A stretch of 64,000 nt of DNA from Obelidium mucronatum (taxonomy: Eukaryota; Chytridiomycota; Chytridiomycetes; Chytridiales; Chytriomycetaceae). The stretch lies in NCBI GenBank assembly GCA_025765595.1, contig JAIVFH010000060.1, positions 62,001 to 126,000 of the forward strand, read 5' to 3'. A model generated the notes under the pieces. The model did no database searches, was not told the DNA's origin, and saw nothing but the letters and a program-made list of their open reading frames with translations. Positions 8,689 to 18,664 of the stretch are shown in pieces (positions within the stretch are counted from its first letter, which is position 1; the number at the start of each line of letters is the position of its first letter). The position numbers and the translations under genes are program-made.

Positions 8689-9267
8689 CTAAATAAAGAG
8701 GACAGCCGCAGTAGCGATTCCAACCAAACCCAATCCCGCAACAGACACGACAGCTGAGCTCTTTCCAGCAGTTGGGGCAGCAGCAAACAAGTTGACTCCA
8801 GTCACAGACTGGGACTCTGAATGCTGCTGCGGGGTTCCACCACTGACTTTGCCGACACCCCATAGGTAAGATGCAGCGCCATTAGCAACCTTGGCTGCTG
8901 CAACATCGACACACCCAGTCAACACACCGCCAGTGTAAGAGCTCTTGGCGCTGTTGATCTTGAGAGTGGCCAATGCGTCGTTCTTGACGAATGCATGGTT
9001 CGACCCCTTTCCAACAAGGAGGGTTGGAGTGGTTCCCGCGGCATAGAAGAGAAGCAGGTCCGAGCCCTCCATGACTGGCGCCTTAGTGGCAGAGTCTGCC
9101 GGGAGGCCAATGCCAATCCAGGTGTCAGCGGGCACAGTGGCGGACACGCACAGCGTTGTGGTGGCGGCATCGGGACCAGCGCTGGCAACCGCCGAGAACT
9201 TGGTGGATGACGTCGTGGTCAATGCGGCAGAGGCAAGAGACGCGAGGAGAGCAGTGGCTGCAAGCAT
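8689..9267 (-). CDS. Secreted DOMON-domain protein, intronless
   Basis: 192 residues from ATG 9267, chosen because MLAATALLASLASAAL is a good signal peptide; the frame stays open further upstream without homology. DOMON features: TLCVSATVPADTWIGIGLPAD, MEGSDLLLFYA, KSSYTGGVLTGCVD, SYLWGVGKV and QQHSES, with the Met and His of the proposed heme site. The hydrophobic C-terminus (VAGLGLVGIATAAVLFI) fits a GPI signal. Paralog of 7651-8277. Higher GC and strong codon bias compared with neighbours suggest it may be the most highly expressed member (inference). Confidence 0.87.
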   Translation of the reverse strand: MLAATALLASLASAALTTTSSTKFSAVASAGPDAATTTLCVSATVPADTWIGIGLPADSATKAPVMEGSDLLLFYAAGTTPTLLVGKGSNHAFVKNDALATLKINSAKSSYTGGVLTGCVDVAAAKVANGAASYLWGVGKVSGGTPQQHSESQSVTGVNLFAAAPTAGKSSAVVSVAGLGLVGIATAAVLFI

Positions 9268-9353
9268 TGTGATTCGAAATACGCTGGTTTTTATTTGATG
9301 GCTTGTTTTTTTATATTTGGAACAGTTGGAAATTGATTGCATTCTCACAGAAT

Positions 9354-10078
9354 TCAGAGAATCACAAACAAGGACGAGAAAAGGAGACAACAAGTTGCGA
9401 ACCCATACATCTTCACAAAGGACGCCTTCTTTGGTACAGGTGTGCTGGTCGCAACTGATTCCTGCTGTTTCAGCTTTACAGCTTGGTTATGTAAAGTCAC
9501 ATTGCGGACTATTCCAAAGTCATGAGCCCCGTGTTTCTGCGCGACGCCCTTCATAACTTGACCAGTAGCCCAAAGAAACCTTGCAGATTAGGTCTTATTA
9601 GGACTTAAATTTGGGCATTCCGATTTAGAAAAGTGAACAAAACTCACGTAGAAGCAAGACGATCACCAGAAAACTGGAAGCACACCTTCAACGTCCCATT
9701 AACATATGTATTCATGTGAGAAGAAACAGAAACTGCGGCATTTGAAGTTGGTTTGAAGGAGCCAGTTCCTCCAACCCCTTGAAGTAGCATAGGTCCAAAA
9801 TTGCTCTGATAAACAATATAAATCGTCGAGTTAAGCATGCTGGGTCTGGTGGTGTTGTTTGGTGGTACTCCTAGCGCGATGTAGGTGTTCTGGAGTTGGT
9901 TCAGTCTGTTGCTGTTAGGTTGATGAAGGGGAAAGAATCATACCAAACCAACGGCACCAGTAATGCATGCTACAGATGGGGTGCTTTCCAAGATACTGAA
10001 AGAGTAATTATGTCCTGTGGTGAAACTAGCGACCGTGATTTGTGCCAGTAACAAACAAAGAGTGGCGGTCGCAAACAT
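9354..10078 (-). CDS. Secreted DOMON-domain protein, divergent
   Basis: Exons 10078-9944, 9889-9648 and 9579-9354 join in frame to 200 residues. Signal peptide MFATATLCLLLAQITVAS; then ACITGAVGL, NTYIALGVP, MLNSTIYIVYQS, a diverged middle, FLWATG and QKHGAHDF. Met and His are kept although the rest has drifted. The C-terminus ends with a hydrophobic stretch (FATCCLLFSSLFVIL) after a Lys/Thr stalk. Intron positions match the members at 3542-4337 and 4557-5278. It is the 5'-most gene of the array. Confidence 0.82.
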
Positions 10079-10429
10079 GATTTTTCGTGAGTTATGTTTC
10101 CAAATTTTCATCTGAATATAGGGTAAATTGATAGGAAAACTAACAATAATCATACTAATGTTGCAGCTCCCCCTTGCGTCCCCTTGCGGCAGGTGTTATC
10201 TTGCCTTTCTGGCAAATGGAAGAAGACGCTGTGATTCACTTTTCGCCAGGCAGTTTGAATAGAAAGGTATATCAAGGACAATGAGCGTTCACTATTAATC
10301 GAGGTACAATATCAATATTGTAGTGAGATGGTTGTTGTCATTTTTCGCTTTTGCAACAAAAAATCCAGGTGATAGCATCTCACCCATCAACCATCCAGTA
10401 GCTAAAGAAGCACTCAAAACTATATTCAG
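10079..10429. other. Intergenic region between divergent genes
   Basis: About 350 bases separate the first DOMON gene (minus) from COX9 (plus). It holds a short imperfect repeat of cttgcg(t/g) and ordinary AT-rich sequence. No tRNA or other RNA gene was recognised. Confidence 0.4.
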
Positions 10430-10642
10430 ATGGCCTCCGCTATTGCCCCTATCACCAACCGTTTTACCCGCCGAGTAACCAGAGACGTTGTCGGATCTCT
10501 CACCGTTGGAACTGCCTTGGCCTTCATCTACTGGCACAAGTTCCACCTCCCAGCCATCCAGGAGTACAGAGCGTGGGACAAGGTTGTGTTTGCTGAGACC
10601 AAGGCCATCCACGACGAATACTATGCGAAGCTCAACAAGTAA
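10430..10642 (+). CDS. COX9: Cytochrome c oxidase subunit VIIa (fungal Cox9 type)
   Basis: A 70-residue single-exon protein. The start MASAIAPITNRFTRRVTRDVV matches the fungal Cox9 pattern (APIT...KRRV..D), followed by one membrane helix (GSLTVGTALAFIYW) and the HKFHLP segment that corresponds to the Cox9 GFH motif; the C-terminus is charged. Cox9 is a nuclear-coded, single-helix subunit of mitochondrial complex IV. It has no cleavable presequence, as in other fungi. Length is close to the known family (about 59-75 residues). Confidence 0.85.
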   Translation: MASAIAPITNRFTRRVTRDVVGSLTVGTALAFIYWHKFHLPAIQEYRAWDKVVFAETKAIHDEYYAKLNK

Positions 10643-11021
10643 GCGATGAGTCACGGTGACGCAAGTGTTTGGAGGAGGCAAAAAAAAAACGTTCAGTTGC
10701 TTTGTTGGTTATTTTTGATTCGAAGAGAGGCAAGAGGCTGATGGTTAATTGAATGGTTTTGTTTCTTTTGGGCAGCTCGAATAAAGAAGAATTCAGCAAA
10801 AAAGAACATGGACAAACGAGACTTGATAACCTCGTTTGACCATATGCTGGACTCAGCCTCGGCCAGCAAAGCCAAAAGCAGCAATTGTTGACCGGACGTC
10901 CGCCAATGAACCCGCTTGTGCCTCCGACTCTCCCGTTGTTCCCAGTCTGCCTCCATCGCCACCGTCACTGGACTTTGCTTCGAACCAGCGGGATACTCCG
11001 TGGTCTTTTGCGTCAAAGCAG

Positions 11022-13055
11022 AATATGAATTCTCTGATGTCTGACGATGATGGGCTTCTTCCAACAACAAACACGGCAGAAAACTACTTCAACACTCGGG
11101 CAGACATTCCCCTTGATACCGGCGAAGCTCTTGTTGAAGCGATATTAACTCTTGCAATCTCGAATTCATCTCAGGAGAAATTATCACGAAAGAAAGATGA
11201 CGACCAGGATTCTGAAAACAGTTACACCAAGCAAGAAGCTGATATCGTGTTGGAGCCTCAACAAAATGGACTGGATGAACTTGAAAACACGCAACATATG
11301 CTGCCTTCTAATGTTATGGAGGCCGAGAGCATTTCTTCATGGTCTTCCCATCGAAAACACTTTTTTGTGTTGAGCAGTGCTGGGAAACCCATCTTTTCCC
11401 GGTAAGAGGATTCTCGTTTCTTAAATGGGCAACCTTCCTGATAATTTCTATATCTTAAGGTATGGAAACGAATCAGAAATCACCGAGCTTATGGGCGTGT
11501 TTCAAACCATTGTTTCCTTCTTTGAACACGACACTTCTGATGGGGATTCCCTTGGAGATGTCATTCAGTCGTTTACAGCTGGAAATCATTTGTTTGTTTT
11601 CAAGATTATGGGTCCTATTTATCTTGTTGGTGTCTCTGCAACCGGAGAATCTGAATTTGAAGTGAGAAATCTCCTCTCAATACCACTATATTGACAGGAA
11701 TCTGTATATTTCTAGCTCGAAAAACAACTCGGATACATACACGACCAAATTCTTTCAATAACGACACTCGCGCAACTCACACGAATATTTGAAAAACGAA
11801 GCAACTATGACCTTCGCCAACTCCTCACCGGAACTGATGCATTTCTGCACAAGTCCATCAGTAATTTCCGCCGCTTTCTAGCCTATACCCTGGATTCAAC
11901 TCCAACAATCTACATTGGAACGAAGCTAAGATCCCGTATGAACAAAATACTAGGAACTTCAGCAATAACAGAATCAACAGCATCTGTACCTCCCTCACAT
12001 ATAGTCTATACCCTTCTCATGACCCCAACAACACTCCTATCAAGTTGGAAAGCCACAAACACACAACCCTTGGATCCCAAGGACACGATTATTCTAATGA
12101 ATTTATTGCAATCTAATACGGCCAGTTTCAAATCCGGAATTGAAGCCTGGACGCCACTTTGTTTACCGCATTTTTCCAGCTCGGCGTTTTTAAATGCCTA
12201 TGTTTCATGCATCTTTTCGAGGGAAAGCGGGGCAGGTTGTGATTCCTCGTCGGTTGGTGAAGGAAGTGTGAATGGTCTTGGGAATCATCAATACAAAATA
12301 CACCACAGTATTGATAGGCCATCATCTCAAGCGGAAGATGTCTATTTGGTGTGTCTGTCGAAAAATCGGGAAGGTTTTTTTGACATTAGTGAGTACAAGC
12401 ATGAGGTTGTAAAGGTATGAATGCGATGTGTTCTCTATTTTTTTTTCAAGGTTTATTTTTCCATTCCATTCAAAAAAAAAATAATTTGTAGAAAATGGAA
12501 GCCAAAGCATGCTTTGAGCAAATAGATACGTGTCTTTTAGATTCTCCTTATCGCATCACCTTGCTGGGAACGCAACAGTTGACATCTCGGATACTCCATT
12601 TCGCTTGTCGGGCCAAAAAGAGCATGCAATATACCGAGTGTAAACCGGAACCACCGTATACATCTCATAAAGATTATGAAAGGTATTGTACAGGGTTTCG
12701 ATTTTGCTTACCTCTGAACCATAACTAATTTTTTGGGTGGGTCTGAAAGACTGGTATTACTTTATCAACTCCTTCTTTCCAAACTATATCCACCTAAAGC
12801 AAGCTGTAAACCTGCCAAATTAGTGTTTGTAAAGGGATCGCATGAAGCCGTGATTGCCATGGTAAGAATCTGTCTTGGTGTAAAAAAAAAACGCGCTCAC
12901 GAATTGACACACGCTTTTTTTTGCAACAACAGTCAACAAACTCATATGACATTATGGCGGCATTTCATCCGTTAATACCAAAACGTGAGGCGGAAGAGTG
13001 TGTGATGGCGTTGTATAGATGGATCAAGAAGAATGATGTCAGTTTCTTTTGGTGA
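11022..13055 (+). CDS. MON1: Vacuolar fusion protein MON1
   Basis: Six exons (to 11401; 11460-11661; 11716-12414; 12492-12682; 12750-12861; 12933-13055) join in frame. From ATG 11022 this gives 568 residues. Hallmarks of Mon1 appear in order: HFFVLSSAGKPIFSRYGNE, LMGVFQTIVSFFE, FTAGNHLFVFK, GPIYLVGVSATGES, QLTRIFEKRSNYDLRQLL, WTPLCLPHFSS, and a C-terminal RWIKKND. Mon1 with Ccz1 is the GEF that activates Rab7/Ypt7 on late endosomes and vacuoles. The 5' end is uncertain: an ATG at 10808 opens another frame that stops at once, while the conserved frame stays open upstream without ATG, so a 5' exon or one indel may be missing. Confidence 0.9.
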
Positions 13056-13207
13056 AAGCGTGGCTGACTATTCATGGACAGTTGACGTGATACTATATTA
13101 GACTATATTTGAATACGCGTTTTATATGTATGTGTCTGTCTGTGTTTATTTTGTTGTCAAATGGATTTCGGAATTTTACGGAACAAAAAAACACACCAAG
13201 AACAGTT

Positions 13208-14432
13208 ATGATTCGCGGTTTGAGCACTGCTATTCGTCGTTACTCATCTGTGTCCGCCAGTAAGTAACAGTAGACCATCGACGTACTTGACCGGAATTTC
13301 GAATTCTGATTCTTGTTGTCCACAAAAGATGGCATCAAGTCTATTGGCGTGATTGGAAGCGGTCAAATGGGGATCGGGATCGCACAAGTCAGTGCACAAA
13401 ATGCAAAGATCCCTGTTCTTTTGCTGGATGCCGATGAGGCGCAGTTGGAGAAGGGCATCAAGTTTATTGGTGAGAGTGGCTGTTTCAAATTCTTGGTCAA
13501 AGACCCTAAGCGCTTTTTTTTCTATTATTTAGCATCCAACTTGGAAAAGGCTGTGTCAAAGGGTAAAATCACTGCTTCAGATCGGGAGGAAACTTTGAGC
13601 AGAATTACCACTACAACTGATATTGGTGATTTTGGGGACACTGATTTCGTCATTGAGGTATTTAACAATATTCCCTATTCTTTAGAGAATGTTAAACCTC
13701 TTTTTTTTGAAGGCTGTCAGCGAAAACCCATCGTTGAAACGCGAGCTATTCCTCAACTTGGACAAAATCACAAAAAAGAGTGCCATCTTGGGTTCAAACA
13801 CTTCGTCAATTAGTATCACCAAAATTGCAGCTGCCACCTCTCGCGCTGATAAAGTTATTGGAATGCACTTTATGAATCCTGTTCCAGTTGAGTTAATCAC
13901 AATTTTGCCTGACAAAAACGACTGATGCAATGCTTGCGCATTATGTTTCACAGGTGATGCAGCTGGTGGAAATTATTCCCGGATTAGCCACAAGCAAAGA
14001 GACTCTTGATGTAACTCTGGATCTTGCGAAGAAGATGGGAAAGATTACAACTGAATCTGCCGATGTTCCCGGATTCATTGCAAACCGCGTTTTAATGCCT
14101 TACATTAACGAAGCAGTTTATGTTCTTCAAGAGGCATGTATTTGGTTTCTTTTTAAAAGTATTTAGTAATTTGCAAAAACACATAACAGGGAATTGCCAC
14201 GAAGGAGGACATTGATACCACCATGAAGTTGGGAACCAATGTCCCGATGGGCCCTTTGACTCTTGCGGACTTTATTGGTCTTGATACTTGCTTGGCTATC
14301 ATGCGTGTATTGCACACCCAGTTGGGGGACACAAAGTATCGACCATCACCACTGCTTGTCAAGTACGTTGATGCAGGCTGGTTGGGAAAGAAAACTGGGC
14401 GTGGATTTTACGAATATCCCTCAAAGAAATAA
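13208..14432 (+). CDS. 3-hydroxyacyl-CoA dehydrogenase (mitochondrial type)
   Basis: Exons 13208-13259, 13329-13469, 13533-13657, 13713-13886, 13954-14133 and 14190-14432 give 304 residues. The start [14 protein letters not shown] resembles a mitochondrial presequence. The NAD-binding site is [14 protein letters not shown]; the catalytic region includes SNTSSISI and [15 protein letters not shown]; the C-terminal domain has [27 protein letters not shown] and GRGFYEYP. The enzyme oxidises L-3-hydroxyacyl-CoA (or 3-hydroxybutyryl-CoA) in beta-oxidation. The fifth intron (14134-14189) starts with GC instead of GT; only this junction restores the family sequence [13 protein letters not shown]. Confidence 0.92.
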
Positions 14433-14487
14433 AATAATGATGCTTTTAAGTTTTTACTTTTTGTTATTTTTTCTCCGTTTTAATAAG

Positions 14488-17175
14488 ATGATTTCTGTGC
14501 CGTTGAGGCGACTGAGACCAGCGGCACGGCCAACCTCTCTGCGGATATCCTTGCTTCATATATATTGCAGCCAAGTCTCGTGCAAGAGAGCAGCTCCGAT
14601 AGTATTCCCTTATCATCACCATCACTACCGGCTGCTCTCCTCAGCATGTCCCGACGCAGCGACAGTGTTTGACATGGAGGCTTTTGGACTCAAGTTGGAC
14701 TCGATGGTTCCTCGGGCTGTTCCCGATGCAAAGCCGATCAGAGCCGAACCAAAGCCAAAGGAACAACAACAAACTCTGGATCCTGCCTCGGACATTCCAG
14801 CCTTCGAAGCTGCTCTGTACGAACACAGCGATGCTTCTCAGACTTGGATCCATTTCCAAAAGTTGTTTCTGCGCAACGGAAAAGGCGCTGCAAACAAAAA
14901 GTATCTTTTGCGACATGTGCAGAATCTGACTGTTCTATTGAGCGGAAAACTGCCGCTGGAAGAAAACCCAAAAGATGCCGTGAAAACAATCCTCGAAGCC
15001 GTTGGGTTGTTTACAGTTGAATCCCATTTTTTGAGGGCGTGGCTCTATTCCCTGATTTATCGCCACAATCTACCGCTCCCTGCCGTGTGGAATTTGCTGC
15101 AAAGCATGGATCCTTCATCTGGCGCAGTGCAGCATCGCCTTTCAGACTCCTGTATCCAATTCCTTTTTGAAGCCCACCACAGACTTCATCCCTACTCTTC
15201 AACATTGCCATACGTTTTCCAATACCTCAGCAAAAATAACATTCAGCTCACTCCTGCCCTGGCCGAATGCCTCATGCATGAATGCGCAGCCTTTTCAAAC
15301 ATAAATGCAGCCAGAAAGATCATGTATCTGCTGGAATCAAACAACCAGGTTCCCACCTTGGTAACTTATGAGTGGTTTGTCGTCTGTTCAACGAGACATA
15401 TTGGATTGCAGGAAACGTCTCAGGAAGAGTTGCTTCACATTCTAACAAGCATGAAGGAAAATGGCGTCGCTCCGACTGCTAGGATATACCACTCTCTATT
15501 CCGGTGGGCTTCGAACTGGGAGACAGATGGAGTTGGGGTTATCGACTTTACATGGCTGGATAAAATGGTTGAGGATGGAATAGTTCCCTCTCTTGCAACG
15601 GCCACGATCCTTGTGCAGCTGTATTTGAAAAAATGCGCTTCTGAAGCGAATTATATCGTTGAAAGCTCAGTGAGAAGTCGGTTGGATACTGTGTTTGAAG
15701 GAGTCAGATCTGGTGTTTTGGGGCAGAATATCACAGCAAATTCCCCTGAAACTCAAATGACGGTCGGAAAGATGATGGATCAGTTTATAGAGCTCGTGTT
15801 TGAGTTCTCGTCGTCGCATGAGAGTAGTGCAGCTGTGGTTGTTTTGATCACATACCTTCTCTCTCAAAAAGATGTTGAGAGGGCTGTTTCCATGTTGCCC
15901 AAGATCCGTGCTCTTCCCATGAAGCAATCTTCTCGAGTTTATGGGGAGCTGTTGAGAGGCGCTGTTTTAGCATCTCGCGAGGACTTGGTCCAAACCATCT
16001 CTGACGCCATGATTGCCGAAGAAATTGTCCCGGATCGGTATATTTACCATCAACTCATCAAGGCTGATTTTGAACGCGGAAAATTCAAAGACGGCCTCAC
16101 GCTCTTGGACTCGTTGCTATCGATGGAGGATGTCCGATCTGATCTCCTGGTGTTGGATGATTACATTCTCGCAGATTTAATCACTGACTTGGGAAAGATG
16201 GGTGAATATGAAATGATCTTCCACATTTACTCCCGATTCAAGAAACGAGGCGGTGGGTTTTCGATGGGTCCTCGAGCTACATCCAAAGTGCTATCTTTTT
16301 CAGCCCCCATTATTGGAGAAAACGACGCCAAGTTCCCTGCATTTGATCATAATGAGGACAATGACCAAATCGAACCAACCACACTTTTCCCATCTTCTCA
16401 GCGATACCCATCGCGCAGAAAATCAAGTTTCTACGCACCAGTTTCTTCTCTAGAAATTATATCCGACTATGCCACCCAACCTGGAGCCCACATTGACAGT
16501 GCCCTTTGCTCCGCAGCCATCTCCTCCATCATTCGATCCAAACTACCACCTGCAATACTTCCCGAAATCATCAAAAAGTTTGACGCCAACGGAATGACAT
16601 TGACCCCATATCTCCTCTGTTTCACCGCTGAAGCATTTGCATCCATCCGGAATCTCGAGGGTATCGAATGGGTGATTCGAATTCTCAATGAAACAAGATT
16701 CGACATTGAAATGACAAGTACCGTTGAAAAAAACGTATGGAGACGCATTTGGATGGCGAATCTAACTGCGGCTGCGAAATTGGGGAACGTTGAGGCTGTT
16801 GAATCTGCGATTCGCGGGCTTTGTTATGCATGCATGCCCAAGCATATAAAGTACGCGCCAGGTAATGGTGGGGGGAAATTGATGGCGGCCACAACATCAA
16901 AAACGTTTGGTATTGATTTGGATGTTCTTTCGGACGTTGATCGATCTCGAATCATGCGGGCGCTTGATGGGTTGTTGGAAGCGAAAGCGAGAGTGAAGGA
17001 TGTGTATGGAGTAAGGAGTTTGTTGGTAATGATGAGGGATCAAGATGCCACTCCATCTGTGCGCTCGTTACGGACTCTATATTTCAAGGGATTACAGCAT
17101 CATGTGGATTTAATTATGGGAGAGGGGTGGCTGCGGAAGACTGTTTCAGTTCCTCAAAGTGATTCAGGAATATAA
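14488..17175 (+). CDS. Large putative mitochondrial PPR-like protein
   Basis: Single exon, 895 residues from ATG 14488. The Arg-rich, acid-poor N-terminus (MISVPLRRLRPAARPTSLR) looks like a mitochondrial presequence. The body is all-helical with repeated PPR-like elements such as VPTLVTYEWFVVCSTRH, NGVAPTARIYHSLFRWA and VPDRYIYHQLIKADFERGKF spaced irregularly. PPR proteins bind organellar RNA for processing or translation. Repeats are too diverged to name an ortholog. The next gene starts only about 35 bases after the stop, on the same strand. Confidence 0.75.
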   Translation: MISVPLRRLRPAARPTSLRISLLHIYCSQVSCKRAAPIVFPYHHHHYRLLSSACPDAATVFDMEAFGLKLDSMVPRAVPDAKPIRAEPKPKEQQQTLDPASDIPAFEAALYEHSDASQTWIHFQKLFLRNGKGAANKKYLLRHVQNLTVLLSGKLPLEENPKDAVKTILEAVGLFTVESHFLRAWLYSLIYRHNLPLPAVWNLLQSMDPSSGAVQHRLSDSCIQFLFEAHHRLHPYSSTLPYVFQYLSKNNIQLTPALAECLMHECAAFSNINAARKIMYLLESNNQVPTLVTYEWFVVCSTRHIGLQETSQEELLHILTSMKENGVAPTARIYHSLFRWASNWETDGVGVIDFTWLDKMVEDGIVPSLATATILVQLYLKKCASEANYIVESSVRSRLDTVFEGVRSGVLGQNITANSPETQMTVGKMMDQFIELVFEFSSSHESSAAVVVLITYLLSQKDVERAVSMLPKIRALPMKQSSRVYGELLRGAVLASREDLVQTISDAMIAEEIVPDRYIYHQLIKADFERGKFKDGLTLLDSLLSMEDVRSDLLVLDDYILADLITDLGKMGEYEMIFHIYSRFKKRGGGFSMGPRATSKVLSFSAPIIGENDAKFPAFDHNEDNDQIEPTTLFPSSQRYPSRRKSSFYAPVSSLEIISDYATQPGAHIDSALCSAAISSIIRSKLPPAILPEIIKKFDANGMTLTPYLLCFTAEAFASIRNLEGIEWVIRILNETRFDIEMTSTVEKNVWRRIWMANLTAAAKLGNVEAVESAIRGLCYACMPKHIKYAPGNGGGKLMAATTSKTFGIDLDVLSDVDRSRIMRALDGLLEAKARVKDVYGVRSLLVMMRDQDATPSVRSLRTLYFKGLQHHVDLIMGEGWLRKTVSVPQSDSGI

Positions 17176-17210
17176 TGGGAATATAATCTTGCAATTATTA
17201 GATTATTATC

Positions 17211-18571
17211 ATGTTCGCTGGCTGCACCATTCGATCCGTTCCGCCTGAAATTGTTCGAGAGATCCTCATCCTTCTTCCGATTGGCAGTGATTTGGCCTTC
17301 GTTGGTTTCGCTTCCAAGAGACAGCTGGCTCCTTTCCTCTTTGGGGATATCAAGTTTGCCTTTGCACACTTCCGCTTTCAGCTCAACTTTGGCTCCCGTT
17401 CCGCCAATATTGCAGATGCGCTTTACTACTCGTCAAAGAACGGCTGGGCGGGCGTTCCCTTCAACTACGGAGCGTTTCTTTTCGGAGCCTGTTTGGAGGA
17501 CGAACGTCGCTTGTGCGGGTCTGATACGATGCGATCCCTTGTGTGGAAAGAATCGCTGCAAAGTGTGCAATCGACAGTCGCTTTTAAGCTCATTCAAATT
17601 CTATGCTCCGATTTAAAGTACTGGCAGACTCCAATCTATGGTCGCGATGTGGCGGTTGTTTTTGCAGCCAGCAGAGGCTTTACCAAGACCGTCGCATTTC
17701 TCTTAAGGATCCGTCAGTGGATCCATCCGCACTTTCAAGCCAGGCGCTTTGTTGTGCTTGCATGGAAGGTCATGAAGATATTGTGCGGCTTCTATTGCTG
17801 GATTCCAGAGTAAATCCAGCTGCCATGCGGAATACGCCTTTCAAATTGGCATCCATGAGAGGAAACGAGAAAATAATGAAGTTGCTACTTTCCACGGGGA
17901 AAGTTGCCGGGTTTACGGGCTTTGTGAATGTGTGCAAGTATGGGTTAATTGGAATTCTGCAACATCTCTTGGAGGAATTGCAGGCATGCTCGCCTGTTGA
18001 CAAGAGGCGACATGTTAAAATTTTATGGGAGGGAGTCACATCTGCTTACATGAATGGCCATCCTGATGTTATGTTTGCTGTGATGGGCTTTTTGGACTTG
18101 TGGGGCCAATGCCAGGATTACCAACTTCATGCCTCGGTTCGAGGCTACCATGAATCAGACACATACATTATTCTTTCTGCGGACTGGAAAGAAGACTACA
18201 AACTCTTTGCGAACCGAGTTTTCCATGTAGCTGTGGGGGTTGGTGATTCCACTCACATTGAAAAGTTTCTGCATCACACGGAAATCGATCCAAGCCTCGG
18301 CAATCACTTTGCATTCCGGAGAGCTGTAGAACGAGGACATATTAATGCTGTTCGACTTCTTCTCGACAAGTGGAATGCTGATCCAACTGCCGATGACAAC
18401 TTCCCAATTCGGGTTGCTGCGCAGAATGGCCATATTGAGATTGTCAAGATTCTTTTGGCTACAGGGAAAGTGGACGTTTTGGCGGAAAGCAGCTATGCGA
18501 TACGGATGGCCAAGAAAATGGGACATAAGGGAATAGTGTCACTTCTTGAAGATTGGGTAAAAGATATTTAG
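17211..18571 (+). CDS. F-box/ankyrin-repeat protein with one apparent frameshift
   Basis: From ATG 17211 the frame encodes an F-box-like start (SVPPEIVREILILLPIGSDLA), then ankyrin-type sequence up to AAFLLR near 17705, where it shifts; the continuing frame reads KDPSVDPSALSSQALCCACMEGHEDIVRLLL and further ankyrin repeats to TAG 18571. One extra A in the CTTAAGG at about 17702-17708 would restore one frame of about 453 residues. F-box/ankyrin proteins typically present substrates to SCF ubiquitin ligases. Whether the break is a mutation or an assembly error cannot be decided here. A near-identical copy of its 3' end is at 8365-8487. Confidence 0.75.
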
Positions 18572-18664
18572 AGGTGATGCATACCCATTACCCAAAGAGA
18601 ATAAATAAATCTTGATCTACATATACTATTTTTCCGTAACTTTTTGTATCTGTCCACTCAAAAA

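Noticed and set aside
10150..10310. Possible tRNA or small RNA with inverted repeats
   Set aside because: No cloverleaf or A/B box could be built from the sequence.
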